In this document: positions 1 to 11,328 of the stretch, piece after piece
How positions within the stretch are numbered: the stretch's first letter is position 1
Layout: each line of letters starts with the position of its first letter
Source: Humulus lupulus
Taxonomy: Eukaryota; Streptophyta; Magnoliopsida; Rosales; Cannabaceae
Reading direction: 5' to 3'
DNA length: 64,000 nt
NCBI RefSeq assembly: GCF_963169125.1
Contig: NC_084796.1
Span: 216,404,448-216,468,447 of the forward strand
Made by a program: the position numbers and the translations under genes
The notes under the pieces: generated by a model
The model's database searches: none
The model's input: the letters and a program-made list of their open reading frames with translations, nothing else
Told to the model about the DNA's origin: nothing

Positions 1-279
1 TTTGATTTAATATTTTCTAGGGCACACTATGGGAGCCCTAAATACTCTTTTAGGACACCCAAAGTGAGACCTTAAAAGTGACCATTGAAATCCACTCTTA
101 AATTATCTCCTCAAGCTTTTTTAGGACCCACATATTTTATTAGGACACTCATTGCATGTCCTAAAATATATTATTAAGAACTCTCAGTGAGTGTCCTAAA
201 AACTCCATAAATATTTTTTAGAATTTGCATTTAGGTGTGTCTTAAAAAGGTGACTCGTAAAGGGTATTTTGTACTAGTG
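1..279. mobile_element. Right end of a CACTA-type transposon (left end outside window)
   Basis: Read on the minus strand from 279 the sequence starts CACTAGTACAAAATACCC, a typical CACTA terminus. The segment holds subterminal motifs in both orientations around TTAGGACACTC and GTGTCCTAAAA (near 50, 150 and 195), as expected for transposase-binding repeats. There is no coding sequence. The adjacent triplet at 280-282 is CTA, but the partner triplet lies outside the window, so the target duplication cannot be tested. Confidence 0.6.
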
Positions 280-369
280 CTACTACCATCTCTCTCATTT
301 TTACTCTCCATCCTTCCTTTTCTCCATTCATCCACTACGACAATATAAGGGTTTTATGACTTTTTTTTT

Positions 370-608
370 ACAGACATTTAAAGTTTACAATGTCTCCCGC
401 TGGGGGAGAAATCGTAAGTGGGGCATTGTAGGTGTACATCCCATGCCATTGGGAGAGGTGAAAGACATCCCACGTCTTCCAGTGGGAGACGTTGAAAGGT
501 GTCCAAAAGCGTGGACTTTCAATGTCTTCCACTGGGAGACGTGGGATGTCTCTCACCTCTCTCAATGGAAGACATTGGAAGTCCCTAGGAGACTTTTCAA
601 TGTCTCTC
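370..608. repeat. Subterminal inverted and direct repeats of CACTA-4
   Basis: The motif CAGTGGGAGACGTTGAAAG and its complement recur near 405, 455, 480, 528, 570 and 598, giving several short hairpins. The array resumes at 9693 after CACTA-1 is removed: AGGAGACTTTTCAATGTCTC before the insertion is the inverse complement of GAGACATTCAAAAGTCTCCT after it. Short open frames across this array are repeat artefacts. Confidence 0.6.
606..608. repeat. Target-site duplication CTC, left copy (CACTA-1)
   Basis: CTC directly precedes the terminal CACTA at 609 and is repeated at 9693-9695 directly after the right terminus. Three base pairs is the duplication length for CACTA transposons. Confidence 0.85.
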
Positions 609-639
609 CACTACTACAAAAAAGGGCAATTGTGTCAGT

Positions 640-830
640 CAAATGCGTCAGTCAACGCAGTTGACCAAAAATTAGCATTTTTGACAGTTGGGCACTGCCA
701 CAAATGAGGGGGCAATTGCGTCATTTCGTACATTGACGCTGTTTAATTGGGTTGTTTCCGTCAGTGGCCCACTGATACAAACGGGCCATTACCGTCAGTG
801 GGGCATTGACGCAAACGACCCTATTGCAAA
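640..830. repeat. CACTA-1 left subterminal repeats
   Basis: Several copies of CAGTGGGGCATTGACGCAAA-like units in both orientations (for example around 685, 760 and 800) match the array at the right end. Such repeats bind the element-encoded TNPA protein in the En/Spm family. Confidence 0.75.
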
Positions 831-1940
831 ATAAAATAGCCATTCGTCCCCAACAACCCCATTTTCCCTAAACTTTCAAAAACGAAAAAGCAAGAAACCA
901 GCGGCGCCATTTTTTACTTTTACTCTATTTGGTACGTTTTTATCCATTTTTTTCAATGTTAATGTAAAAATAATTATTTATATATGTTTATGAAACTTAT
1001 ATATAGTTTTTTTGGAATTTTTTTGTATAGATTTTGTATTTTTGAAGATTATTGTTTGAAAACCCATAAACTTTCTTCGTTTTTTGGGGTTTTCTACTTC
1101 AAGAACCCACATTGCTCAATTACCACAAGTAAGTGCAATTTTATTAATTTTTATGATTTAAATTTAATTTGTGATTTTTTTTTATAAATTGACTTAAATT
1201 TGGATTTTTTAATTTTTGGATAGTTTTATATTAATGATTATGTAATTGTTTTAGGTTTAAACTTTTCATTTTAATATTTTATTTTTTTAGAATTTTTTAT
1301 TATAATTTTTTTATTATTTATTAACTTTTTTTAAAATTTAATTTAATTTCGAATTTACTTATGTAAATGAGTATATATATAGTAATGTATATATTTTGTA
1401 TAAGTTTCATTTTATTAATTGTTTAGTTTGATTATTATTAGTAAATTTTTGTTTATATTTTGTTAACTTTTTAAATTTTAGGTTTAATTGGTTAAATATG
1501 TATATATTAAAATTGTTTGTTTTTTTAAGTTATATTTTATTATTTATTTAGTTAGGATATTTATAGTCGATTTTTCATTATATGATTTGTTAACTTTAAA
1601 AAAAAAAAAATTCTTTCGGGTTTAAGTATATAAATGAGTACATATAACAAATTATTTGTTTTCTTTAAGCACTTTATTGTTTATTTAGTTACAATATATC
1701 TTTAATATATTTTTCTTTATATTTTGTTAACTTTTTTATTATTTTTTTGTTTATTGTTATATTTGAGTAGGTATTTTGTTGATAACTTTATTGGTGAGAT
1801 CAAGCTTTGGAGGATTTTATATTAGAGGTAATATTTTAAACCTTAATGTATAATTAAGATATTGAACTTAATGGAATGTACGAATTATAAAATAGTGGAG
1901 ATATGTTCTGGAACTGTGTGCTGCGGTGATATAAGGCTGT
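831..1940. other. CACTA-1 AT-rich 5' non-coding region
   Basis: Between the left subterminal repeats and the tandem array there is only AT-rich sequence without a convincing coding frame. It probably contains the transposase promoter and 5' untranslated exons or introns, but I see no specific element. Confidence 0.4.
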
Positions 1941-2453
1941 AATTATGCATGTTTGATTGATTAATTGGTTTGTTGTATTTATGTGATGAATATAGGTTTA
2001 TTTAAATTTTGGGAAATATGATAGAAATAGGGGAAATGCTGCCCAATTTTTTGTAAGATTTAGTAATTTAAGAATTATGCATGTTTGATTGATTAATTGG
2101 TTTGTTGTATTTATGTGATGAATATAGGTTTATTTAAATTTTGGGAAATATGATAGAAATAGGAGAAATGTTGTCCAATTTTTTTTAAGATTTAGTAATT
2201 TGGGAATTATGCATGTTTGATTGATTAATTGGGTTGTTTTATTTATGTGATGAATATAGGTTTATTTAAATTTTGGGAAATATGATAGAAATAGGGGAAA
2301 TGCAGCCCAATTTTTTTTAAGATTTAGTAATTTGAGAATTATGCATGTTTGATTGATTAGTTGGATATTTTTGTGTATACCATGTGCTGTATAAATGCAC
2401 ATTTTAAATTTGGGAAATGTGATAGAAATAGGGGAAATGCTACCCAATTTTTT
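1941..2453 (+). repeat. 132-bp tandem repeat, about 3.9 copies
   Basis: The landmark AATTATGCAT recurs at 1941, 2073, 2205 and 2337, an exact 132-bp spacing. Each unit also carries GATGAATATAGG and GGGAAATATGATAGAAATAGG-like blocks; the fourth copy is the most diverged. The array sits directly upstream of the first transposase exon of CACTA-1. Confidence 0.9.
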
Positions 2454-2553
2454 TTGGACATATTGTTTCCTTTATTTACTTGTCAATTAAGTAATCCACG
2501 AACTTAATTGTTAATGTTTCTTGCTTTGTTTGTTTGTTTTTTCTGTGTGAAGT

Positions 2554-5500
2554 TTGACAATGGATAGAGATTGGATGTCAGCGGATAGGTTATCCATGAA
2601 ATATAGGAATGGAGTTGAGTTTTTCTTGGAATTTTGTGCAAGAAATACTCAATCTCCTAATAGTATTCCTTGTCCATGTGTTAAGTTTGGTAACGTTGTG
2701 AGGATGCCAATTTTTAAAATAAAAGACCACTTATTTAGGAATGGAATAGACAAAAGTTATAAAGTATGGTTTTTGCACGGAGAAAGAATGAAAGTCACTG
2801 ATGAGGGACCATCTAAGAATAATAAGTATTTTGAAGTGGATTACGAAGTTGATGATATTGCATAAATGATTGATGATGCACAATATGAATCACATGTGGA
2901 TCCAATTATATTTCAGTCAATCTTAGAAGATGCTGAGAAACTTATTTTTCCTAATTGTACAAGGGTTACTAAATTATCAGCACTGCTTAGGTTGTATAAC
3001 TTAAAATCCAAACATGGGTGGAGTGATAAGGGAATGACAGAGTTGATAACATTTTTAGGAGAATTATTACCTGAAGGTAATAAAATGTCGTCTTCATTTT
3101 ATGAAGCAAAAAGACATTGCGTTCGTTAGGCATGCAGTATGAAAAAATACATGCTTGTCCTAACGATTGCATCTTATATCGAAAGAGATTTGTTGATGCA
3201 ATTGCAAGTCTGACATGTGGCGAGTCTAGATGGAAAAAGAAAAAAAATTCAAATGCAGTTAGAATAGGTGTCCCTGCAAATGTTTTATGGTGTCTACCAC
3301 CGATACCTCGTTTGGTTAGGTTGTACCAAAATGATGATCATGCTAAAAATTGAATTTGGCATGCTAAAGATAGAGTAAAGGATGGCAAGCTAAGACATCC
3401 AGCTGACTCGCCAGCTTGGAAAACTATAGATGTTAAATGGCCAGAATTTTGCAATGAACCGAGGAATATTCGTTTGGGTCTTTCTGTTGACGGAATTAAT
3501 CCACACAATTCCCTTAGTAGTAAATATAGTTGTAGGCCCGTAATGTTAGTCATCTATAATCTTCCACGATGGTTGTGTATGAATAAGAAGTTTACCATGT
3601 TGACCTCGTTGATATCTGGTCCTAAACAACCTGGAAATGATATTGATGTATACCTAGCTCCTATAATTGATGATTTGAGCACATTGTGGTATGTGGGGGT
3701 TAATGCTTACGATGCTTATAAGAAAGAAAATTTTAATCTTAAAGTAGTGTTGTTGTTGACTATTAATTATTTTCCAGCCATAGGTAATCTTTCTGGATTT
3801 AGTGTGAAAGGGTACAAGGCATGTCCCATTTGTGAAGAAGGGTCTCATTCTGAATATTTAAAACATTCTAGAAAGATTTGTTATATGGGACACCGAAAGT
3901 TCTTATCCGAAAAACATAAATTCTGAAGTTTGACAGATGTCTTTAATGGTAAACCTGAATTTGGAAAGGCTCCTCCACCTTTACTTGGAGGACAACTGTT
4001 AACAAAGTTGAACAAAGTCCAATGCAAGTTCAATAAACCTAGAAATTTTATAAATAAGAGAAAAAATATTAGACGTGAAAAAACAAAGGAGATTGTAGAT
4101 GGTACGACAGGTTGTTGGAAGAAGAAATCTATTTTTTTTAACTTGAGTATTGGGAGCATTTGGTTTTGCAGCACAACCTGGGTGTAATGCACATTGAGAA
4201 AAACGTGTCGGATAGCTTAATTAGTACATTGCTGAATATTCCTTGTCGGAGTAAGGATGGAATTGAAGCTCGGTTGGATTTAAAAGTAATGGGTATATGC
4301 AGTAAGTTACAACCGGAAGTTGGTGAGAGACGAACCTATTTACCACTTGTGTGTTATACCATGTCTAAAGAAGAAAAATGAATTGTATGTCATTCTTTGT
4401 CGAATGTGAAAGTACCGGAAGGTTATTCTTCAAATATTTCTTCTCTGGTAGATATGAAAATTTTGAATTTAGTTGGAATGAAGTCTCATGACGATCATAC
4501 ACTACTTGAACATCTTATATCGGTAGCTATCCGTTCTGTGTTACCCAAAACAATTCGATATGCAATTACCAAACTATGCTTTTTCTTTAAATCTATTTGT
4601 TGTAAAGTGGTAGATGTGTCGAAGTTGGACAATTTTCAAAAAAATATTGTGATAACTATGTGTGAGTTGGAGCAGAATTTCCCACCTTCATTTTTTGATA
4701 TAATGGTTCATTTAATAGTTCATTTGGTGAGAGAAGTACAATTGTGTGGACCAGTATACTTGAGATGGATGTACCCATTTGAAGGGTATATGAATTTTTT
4801 AAAAAGTTATGTTAGAAATAGAAGTAGACCTGAGGGTTGCATAGTTGAATCCTATATCGTTGAAGAAGCAATGGAGTTCTACTTAGAATACTTATCAGGT
4901 GTTGCGAGCATTGGACTATGTTTTTCTAAAATTGAGTTTGAAATAAGTAAAGGTGTTAGAGGTGGTGTTGTTTCTGAAGTAAATAAATCTGATAGAGATG
5001 AAGCACATCGCCTAGTCTTACAAAATATTGATGATGTTCAACCATACATCGAGTAAGTTCCCATACATATGCATGGTCAATCTTATTTTTCTCTTTCATT
5101 ATATTGGAAATGAATTTTGTTTGTTGATATAAATGATATTTCTTGAAGAGAACATTTCAATTGGACCAAGACTACTTATCCTAATAAGTCTCGAAATAAA
5201 AAATGGGTACAAGATGAACATTATCGAAATTTCGGCACTTGGTTCGAGAATGAGGTAAAATACTTGTGTTGTTTTTGTTTGACTGTTATTGTATTTTAGC
5301 TTGTTAGAATTTAATATAATTTGTTTTATTTTATTGTATTCTAGGTTCTGATTAACACCATAAACAAAGTTTCTGAAACACTAAAATGGATAGCACGAGG
5401 TCCTTCAATGAGTGTAATTAAATATCAATGCTATTATATTCACGGTATTCAATTCAACACCATAATACGTGATAATATTAGAAAGACACAAAATAGTGGT

Positions 5501-5966
5501 GTTACCATTATCGCCCAGACTTTTCAAATATAGTTCAAAAGATAAAAATTCCATAAATTGTGATATGACATTTTATGGGGTGATCAAAGAAATTTGAGAA
5601 CTAGATCATGTGACAATTCGAATTCCTGTCTTCTTGTGTGATTGGGTGAAAAGTGATAATGGGGTCAAAACAGATGACTTAGGATTCACACTGGTGGACT
5701 TAAACCGAATAGGACATAAATCTGACCGCTTTATAATGGCATCACAAGCCAAGCAAGTATTTTATGTGAGTGATCCAGTAGATGCTCAATGGTCAGTTGT
5801 CCTAACAAGTCAACCGAAAGATTATTTGATCAAAGAGTCTAGGAGCGATGACATTATACTTGAACAAGAAACATTTACAATTGATTCATCGCCTATTGAT
5901 GTCACCATTGATAATGATGATGACTATATACACGAGAATGGTGAAGGGTTGTGGGTAGATAATTAA
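2554..5966 (+). pseudogene. CACTA-1 TNP2-type transposase (TNPD-like), decayed
   Basis: The conceptual product has the order known for plant CACTA transposases. An N-terminal transposase-associated domain (2554-2865) contains the pair IPCPCVKFGN and a following KDHLFRNGI block. The TNP2 core (about 3117-3926) shows LSVDGINP, SGPKQPGNDIDVYL and SVKGYKACPICEEGSHS. A DUF4218 block (about 4160-5056) shows CELEQNFPPSFFDIMVHL and PFEGYMNFLKSYVRNRSRPE. A DUF4216 block (5610-5966) shows FIMASQAKQVFYVSDPVD. TNP2 proteins supply the catalytic activity for excision and insertion. Stops at 2863, 3127, 3351 and 3924, plus several frame changes, make it non-functional as it stands. Start and exon limits are approximate. 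Confidence 0.85.
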
Positions 5967-6063
5967 AGGTGTATATATTAATTTTATGATTTTTTTTTTA
6001 TGTATTTTGTGAAGTTTATACCAGATAATATTTGTGTTTACTTAATTGCAGATTTATTGATTA

Positions 6064-7270
6064 TGGATCCATAATATGATGAAGAGGGCGATCCATTTGT
6101 TGATGATCATGGTAATGGTTTGGAGGGGATTAATCCTACTGCACAAACAAATACACAAGATAAGAAGTATAGGGGTAAATCGAACTGTAGTGATGTATTC
6201 AAAGCAAGAAGTGAAGGTCGCAATTATGAGGTTGAGTACAATCGTTTTGGTCGAGCGATGGGAAAAGGGGGGATCAAGATGAACAGTACCATCGGTCTTC
6301 TATCACGAACAACCCTTCCTTTAGATATCGACAATTGGAAACAAATGCCAAAGGATAAAAAAGAGACTTCATGGGGTCAAATATAGGTAAGCTATAATAT
6401 TAACTATTAAATTTATCATAACGAATTAATATATTGAAAAAAGTTTAATATTTTTTGGTTCGTTTGTACAGGAAACGTTCAAACTTCCAAATTCTTCTAA
6501 AACAGACGTCCTCAAAGAAGCAGGAAAAACATGGAGAAACTGGAAAACAAGACTAACAAAAGATCTTATATATGTATATAAAAATGTAGCTCCTGAGCTT
6601 CTTTCCAAGCCGCCATCAGACTACATCGAGTATTACAAACCTGAAGATTGGAAAAATTTTGTTGCAAAAAGACTAACCCCAGATTGGGAAGAGATGAGAA
6701 AACAAAAACAAGATGCTCGGGCTCAGAACAAGTATCCACATCACTCAGGGCATGGTGGTTATGCACTGGTAGAGCAACAAATGGAAGAGGAATTGGGTCA
6801 TGAGTTGACTGAATATGACTGAGCTGAGATGTGGACACGGGCACAGATGAACAAGAAAGGAGAAGTTATTGATGAAGAAGCTCGAGATGTGGTGAAGAAG
6901 ATTGTAAGTGTTCTTTGATTTTTTAAAATAATTGTAATGATTAATGTGTGTGTTAAATTCGAATTGATTTATTTACTATGTACATAGGCGAAATACAGGA
7001 AAAAAGTAGCAGAAGGTGAGTTGGTGGAGGAAGGTTCAAACGATATACTAACAATGGCATTAGGCACTCCAGAGCATGTGGGACGTGTTAGCGGGTCGGT
7101 GCACATGTCGCTCCCCGTCAATTTTTTCATGTCCCACCGCCAAAAAGATTCAATCACAAACAAAAAGGTGTCGAAGATGCTCGTTATAAAGACCTTGAAG
7201 AGAAATGGTGTCTATCTGAAGAAAGGGCACGTCAACAGGAGGAAAAGTTAAACCAGTTGATGGCGCATAT
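6064..7270 (+). pseudogene. CACTA-1 second gene, Transposase_24 (Ptta/En/Spm) region, decayed
   Basis: The frame from 6120 reads RAMGKGGIKMNSTIGLLSRT, then an intron (about 6387-6470), then TFKLPNSSKTDVLKEAGKTW and PELLSKPPSDYIEYYKPEDW. The downstream exons include MWTRAQMNKKGEVIDEEARD and TMALGTPEHVGRVSGSVHM. These are hallmarks of the plant Transposase_24 family, the TNPA-like DNA-binding partner of the TNP2 transposase. Intron borders such as AAGATTGTAAGT at about 6900 are visible. In-frame stops are present near 6822 and 7250. It lies immediately downstream of the TNP2 relic on the same strand. Confidence 0.75.
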
Positions 7271-7289
7271 TGCATCTTAACAGAGCAGT

Positions 7290-8012
7290 GCATTTGGATC
7301 ATCAAATGCATCTGGTTTAGGTGTAGGAGGAACCTCAAACACACCACAAGCACCATATGCCCCTCCACCACCGACACAGACACAACATGCTCTGCCACCA
7401 CCGACATGGACATTATATGCTCACCGACCACCCTCACAGCTACCATTTGCTCCTCCACCACCAACACAGGTACCATGTGCTCCCCCACCACCACAGTCAA
7501 ATTTTCCTGATGAGGTAATAGTTTCTTATTAATTCATTTTTGCATATATTTGTTATAGTAAAAATAAACTAGTTTATCGAAAAGCCTAACTTATTAATTG
7601 TAAGTTGTGTCTTGGTTCGACACAAAATATAGTTGCATAGGGGGAACTTTTAAGTACCCGTTGCACAGAAATACATAGCGTTCAACTACCTCCTGGAAAT
7701 TATCGTGTCAGAGTTGAGGTTGCCATTCAAGAGAACGCTAGTTTAACATATCCGCTTACAATGGAAGGTTATACATTGGTTGGACAAGCAGCCGGGTATG
7801 ATGTTGGATGGCCACAACATTGGGTTCTTACTAATCAACAAACGAAAGAGCCACTTGCGCCCTCTACTCAACAACCAAGACAATCAAAGAAAATAATAGA
7901 GGAATTGACACAGGAGCCTATAGAAGTGCCTGTCACAAGAGTATTGAAGTGTTTGGTGAAGTTTATTGATAAATGGAAAGCTGACCTCGTGGTAGAAATT
8001 CCAATTGATTAA
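7290..8012 (+). pseudogene. CACTA-1 second gene, proline-rich linker and DUF8039-like region
   Basis: A linker rich in proline and threonine (PPPPTQTQHALPPPTWT and similar, 7350-7500) is followed after an intron by a block beginning at about 7635 with GELLSTRCTEIHSVQLP and YRVRVEVAIQENASLTYP. This has the layout of the domain found between Transposase_24 and Ulp1 in many CACTA second genes, where a similar block starts around a conserved NIVA motif. The open stretch 7761-8012 continues it. A stop near 7638 breaks the frame. DUF8039 is assigned from pattern only. Confidence 0.5.
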
Positions 8013-8019
8013 AGGTTAT

Positions 8020-9100
8020 TTGGATTCCAAACTATCGCTCTTTTAGGGAAAGATGATATCCTCCACTTTTCCAACTATGAGATGATTGGACAGACTGAGC
8101 TAGCATTATATATGAGGTACAATGGTGTTTATAATCTTATAGTTTATTTAGTTTAACTTGAAATTTAATAGTTTATTTACTTTTTTAATTATATGTAGCT
8201 TCCTCGATGATTTGGTGCAAACGAAGGGATTGAACCACATGTACACTTTCATGCATCCCACTTTAGTGTCCACTAATGCAGGAACCAATGAAATACGTGC
8301 TAAAAATCTCTTCGATTGATTTCTACAGATAGAGCTAGAGACACAATTTCTAATTTGTCCTTGGAACAACAAGTAAGTCAAATTAATTTTATATTCATAT
8401 ATTTTGTTTATTTATAAATATCTTACACAAGTTTTTTTATTGTAGCTTTCATTGGATGTTAGTATTAATTCAGCCACACAGTCATTCAGTGGCTTTTTGG
8501 ATCTTGCAAACTCATATTTTCGTCTGGAAATCAAGGAGATAATTATCATGTAAGTTTTTCATATTACTTAATTAATTTATTATTTTATTTCAAACTCATA
8601 TATGGGTAAATATTAATATTGTGTGCAGGGTGTTGGATCAATATGATACACACCGAAGACTAAAAGAGTCAATCAATCTAAAAGTTTTTGTTCCTAAGGT
8701 AAGTAAATTATATTACTTATCGTATTCAACTTCTTGACATATTTCCATTATAATAACTTACTAAATATAATACTTAAATTTTGATAACTATGTTGTAATA
8801 GTGTCGAAACCAGACTAGGCCAACCGAGTGTGGCTTTTACATTATGAAATTTGCTAGAGAATTGATTTCACAGCCTAGATCGAAGGCCTACTTGAAAAAT
8901 GAGGTATTGTTTTACTTTTTAATTTTCATTTAAACTATCGTTCATGATTTTATTTGGATGATTTCTAACTTATTATTTTAAATATTTTCTAATTAGTTTA
9001 CGATTACGAGTCCATATTCGGCTGACGAAATCAACGAGATATAGGATGAGTGGACTGAATCAATTATGGCGTATCTCAATTAGCAAATGAGCAAGTTGGT
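8020..9100 (+). pseudogene. CACTA-1 second gene, Ulp1-like cysteine protease (C48) region, decayed
   Basis: Exon-like pieces separated by short AT-rich introns (GTAAGT donors near 8375, 8550 and 8700) encode the C-terminal Ulp1 fold. Visible blocks are FLICPWNN, then HWMLVLIQ at about 8447, which supplies the catalytic His, and RPTECGFYIMKFARELI at about 8820, which supplies the catalytic Cys. A terminal SADEINEI block stops at 9042. Ulp1-type proteases remove SUMO-like modifiers; many plant CACTA and MULE elements carry such a domain. Frameshifts, including one at the His exon, and the altered Asp region show that it is no longer functional. Confidence 0.7.
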
Positions 9101-9369
9101 GAGGAAATTTTAGTTTAAGTAGGTTTAATACTTAGAAATTTAGAACACACAAGAGTACATATATTAACTTTTGTATATGAATTACTTTTATAGTTTTGAT
9201 CACAAATGTTAACTCTAGATAAATGTTTAAAAAAAATTATACTATTGTTTTTCTGTTCATATTGCTGTTTTTCTGTTCATACTACTGTTTTTCTATTTCT
9301 GGTGTTAATTTTTTTATCGAAATAGGTTAGGGAAATTGGCATAAACGTTTGCAATTTCCCTGGTTAATA

Positions 9370-9660
9370 CTTTATGTGACAGTGCCCAACTGACGCAAAA
9401 AATACTCATTTTTAACATTTGTGGCAGTGCCCCACTGACACAAACCAAAGTGTCATTTGCGTCAGTGGGGCATTGTCACAAACTAGCATTTGTGGCAGTG
9501 CCCCACTGAAGCAAATGCCTGGCGTTTGCGTAAGTGGGGCACTGCCACAAATGCCAGATTTGTGACAGTGCCCCACTGACGCAAATGACACTCTGGTTTG
9601 CATCATGGACAATTGCGTCACATATCAAACTGATGGAAAAACTCAATTGTGGCAGTTAAA
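9370..9660. repeat. CACTA-1 right subterminal repeats
   Basis: Alternating direct and inverted copies of GGCAGTGCCCCACTGACGCA occur at about 9380, 9422, 9460, 9493, 9525 and 9565. They mirror the left array and can pair into strong hairpins, for example at 9450-9500 and 9525-9590. This is the usual transposase-binding architecture of CACTA ends. Confidence 0.85.
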
Positions 9661-9692
9661 AACTGACGCAAATTGCCTTTTTTGTTGTATTG

Positions 9693-9760
9693 CTCATTGG
9701 GAAACGCGAGAGACGTCCCACTTCTCCCAGTGGGAGACATTCAAAAGTCTCCTATTTTTT
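9693..9760. repeat. CACTA-4 subterminal array, right of the CACTA-1 insertion
   Basis: The stretch starts with the CTC target duplication and continues the GGGAGAC/GTCTCCC hairpin array interrupted by CACTA-1. Joined to 370-608 it restores a palindrome with arms AGGAGACTTTTCAATGTCTC and its near complement. Confidence 0.6.
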
Positions 9761-10016
9761 TTTACAAAAAGAAAATTAATTAAATTAAAATTTATTTAAT
9801 AATTAATTTAAACGAATTTTATTTAATAATTAATTAAACTGAAATTAATATAATTAATTGAATTAAAATTGATATAATTAATTAAAATGAAATTGCAAAT
9901 CTTCATTAATGAAAATTTAGAATATTGTTTTACAAGATAAGAGATATTTGTTAGACATATGCAAAATTAACAAATATTGTACTATATATGAAGAAAGCAA
10001 TAAAAAGTAATGAAAC

Positions 10017-10316
10017 CTAATAACGAGGTTGATAACTTTTGATTATCAGTAACACATCTATCGCCCATTCTTTTCGCAACTCTTCAATTTGTGCCATTGT
10101 ATACGGCGTACTTGTTAGCTGTAAAAAATATAAAGTAAAATATATTAATTAATTATTCAATTACAATTATATATATGGTTTCAAAAATAATTTGTAAACT
10201 TCAATTAATATAATACCGTTCTCAAGTAATGTCTTGGACTCACATGTTCAATCGAATCTTTCAACATCCTTATCATGTAGTATCCACATGCCACATTGTC
10301 CGGTTGGTGTGGACAC
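10017..10316 (-). pseudogene. CACTA-4 Ulp1-like protease fragment (C-terminal exons)
   Basis: On the minus strand the exon at about 10217-10316 encodes CPHQPDNVACGYYMIRMLKD, the segment around the catalytic Cys of the Ulp1/C48 family. The exon at 10017-10118 encodes the C-terminal tail ending EELRKEWAIDVLLIIKSY and a stop. An intron between them has an acceptor TTTACAG and a donor in GAACGGTATT. It belongs to the second gene of CACTA-4. The His-containing exon is not recognised, and a small insertion at 10450-10905 follows. Confidence 0.65.
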
Positions 10317-10449
10317 TAATTACATAAAAGTATAAGTAATTAATTTGGGCAACATCCCCCCTATATTATTAACCTAACAATCTAACCATTTAATAAAATC
10401 AATCAAGCAAGCACAACATAATTTAAATTCAAGGAAAAAAATACATAAT

Positions 10450-10905
10450 AAATACAAGAAAAAACAGTATTCATGACATCTAAAAACTGCTAACCGAAAG
10501 TATCTATAACACATCTCAAAATGCTAACGTAGCCGCTATTATTAAAAGTCCCATCTTTTTTATAGCACTTTTCAAATGTTATGTTCGACGCTATCTTAAA
10601 TTATTCAATAACACATCTTTAGTTGCTATAGTATTGAATGATAACATTTTGTTAGTGATTGATTAACATTTGTAGTTTAATCTTAAACTTTTTGCATAAC
10701 ACTTTCCAACTGTTATGTAAAGTGTTATAAGTGATTATTTTATAACATTTATAGTTTATTTTATTATATAAACCATAACATTTTGTCACACTTATAACAT
10801 ATTATAGAAAATAGTCATAATTATTGTAATTGCTCCCACTAATAAGATATGTTATTTTGTAGTATGCATTTTTAATTGTCGTAAAAGGTTTTTATTATTG
10901 TATTT
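10450..10905. mobile_element. Possible short non-autonomous CACTA/MITE
   Basis: The left end (TACAAGAAAAAACAG from 10453) and the complement of the right end (near 10905) resemble the CACTACAAGAAAAAATGC terminus of CACTA-3. The interior repeats motifs such as TAACACTTT and GTTATAACAT, like the CACTA-3 subterminal region at 48900-49350. Both terminal CAC triplets are mutated and no clean 3-bp duplication is visible. Confidence 0.35.
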
Positions 10906-11328
10906 TGATAAAAACAAGATATATCTGATAATTGATCACAAGTGAAATATTAAATAGATCACAAAATCTAATATTAAATATATATATATATGATAAACCA
11001 TGAGTATTTTTACATTTGAACATGAACTTCTTCAAACTATGATGTTGTCCACTTCAAAAGCTTTTAGTTCTAACTTAAGTTTGAAAGCATACATAATAAA
11101 GTTCTACAGTCTTGCACATCTTTTACTTCAAAAGTAAAAAACAAAATGTAAACCATGAAGCTTGCTCCACCCTCAAATTCCTCGTCCATTCCATTGTGCT
11201 CTTGTCTTTGTTGTGAGGTTGATTCGCTTAGCTACATAAGAGTTTAAATAATTAATGCGTAGACTTAGAGTTAATAGTAAACTAAAAGAGTGCAAAAAGA
11301 AAGAAAGTTAATCACCTCATTATGACTT

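Larger units (their letters stand above)
609..9692 (+). mobile_element. CACTA-1: complete but decayed CACTA (En/Spm) transposon
   Basis: The left end CACTACTACAAAAAAGGGCA (609) matches the complement of the right end, CAATACAACAAAAAAGGCAA (ending 9692), and the match continues into a GTCAG motif. Perfect 3-bp target duplications CTC flank it at 606-608 and 9693-9695. The interior has subterminal repeats at both ends, a tandem array, a TNP2-type transposase relic and a second relic with Transposase_24, DUF8039-like and Ulp1 domains, all on the plus strand. At 9,084 bp it has the size and gene order of an autonomous plant CACTA, but both genes contain stops and frameshifts. The third base of the right end is A instead of C. 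Confidence 0.9.

Noticed and set aside
356..707. Small coding genes in the first 700 bp
   Set aside because: The frames translate hairpin repeats of CACTA ends on both strands, with no domain.
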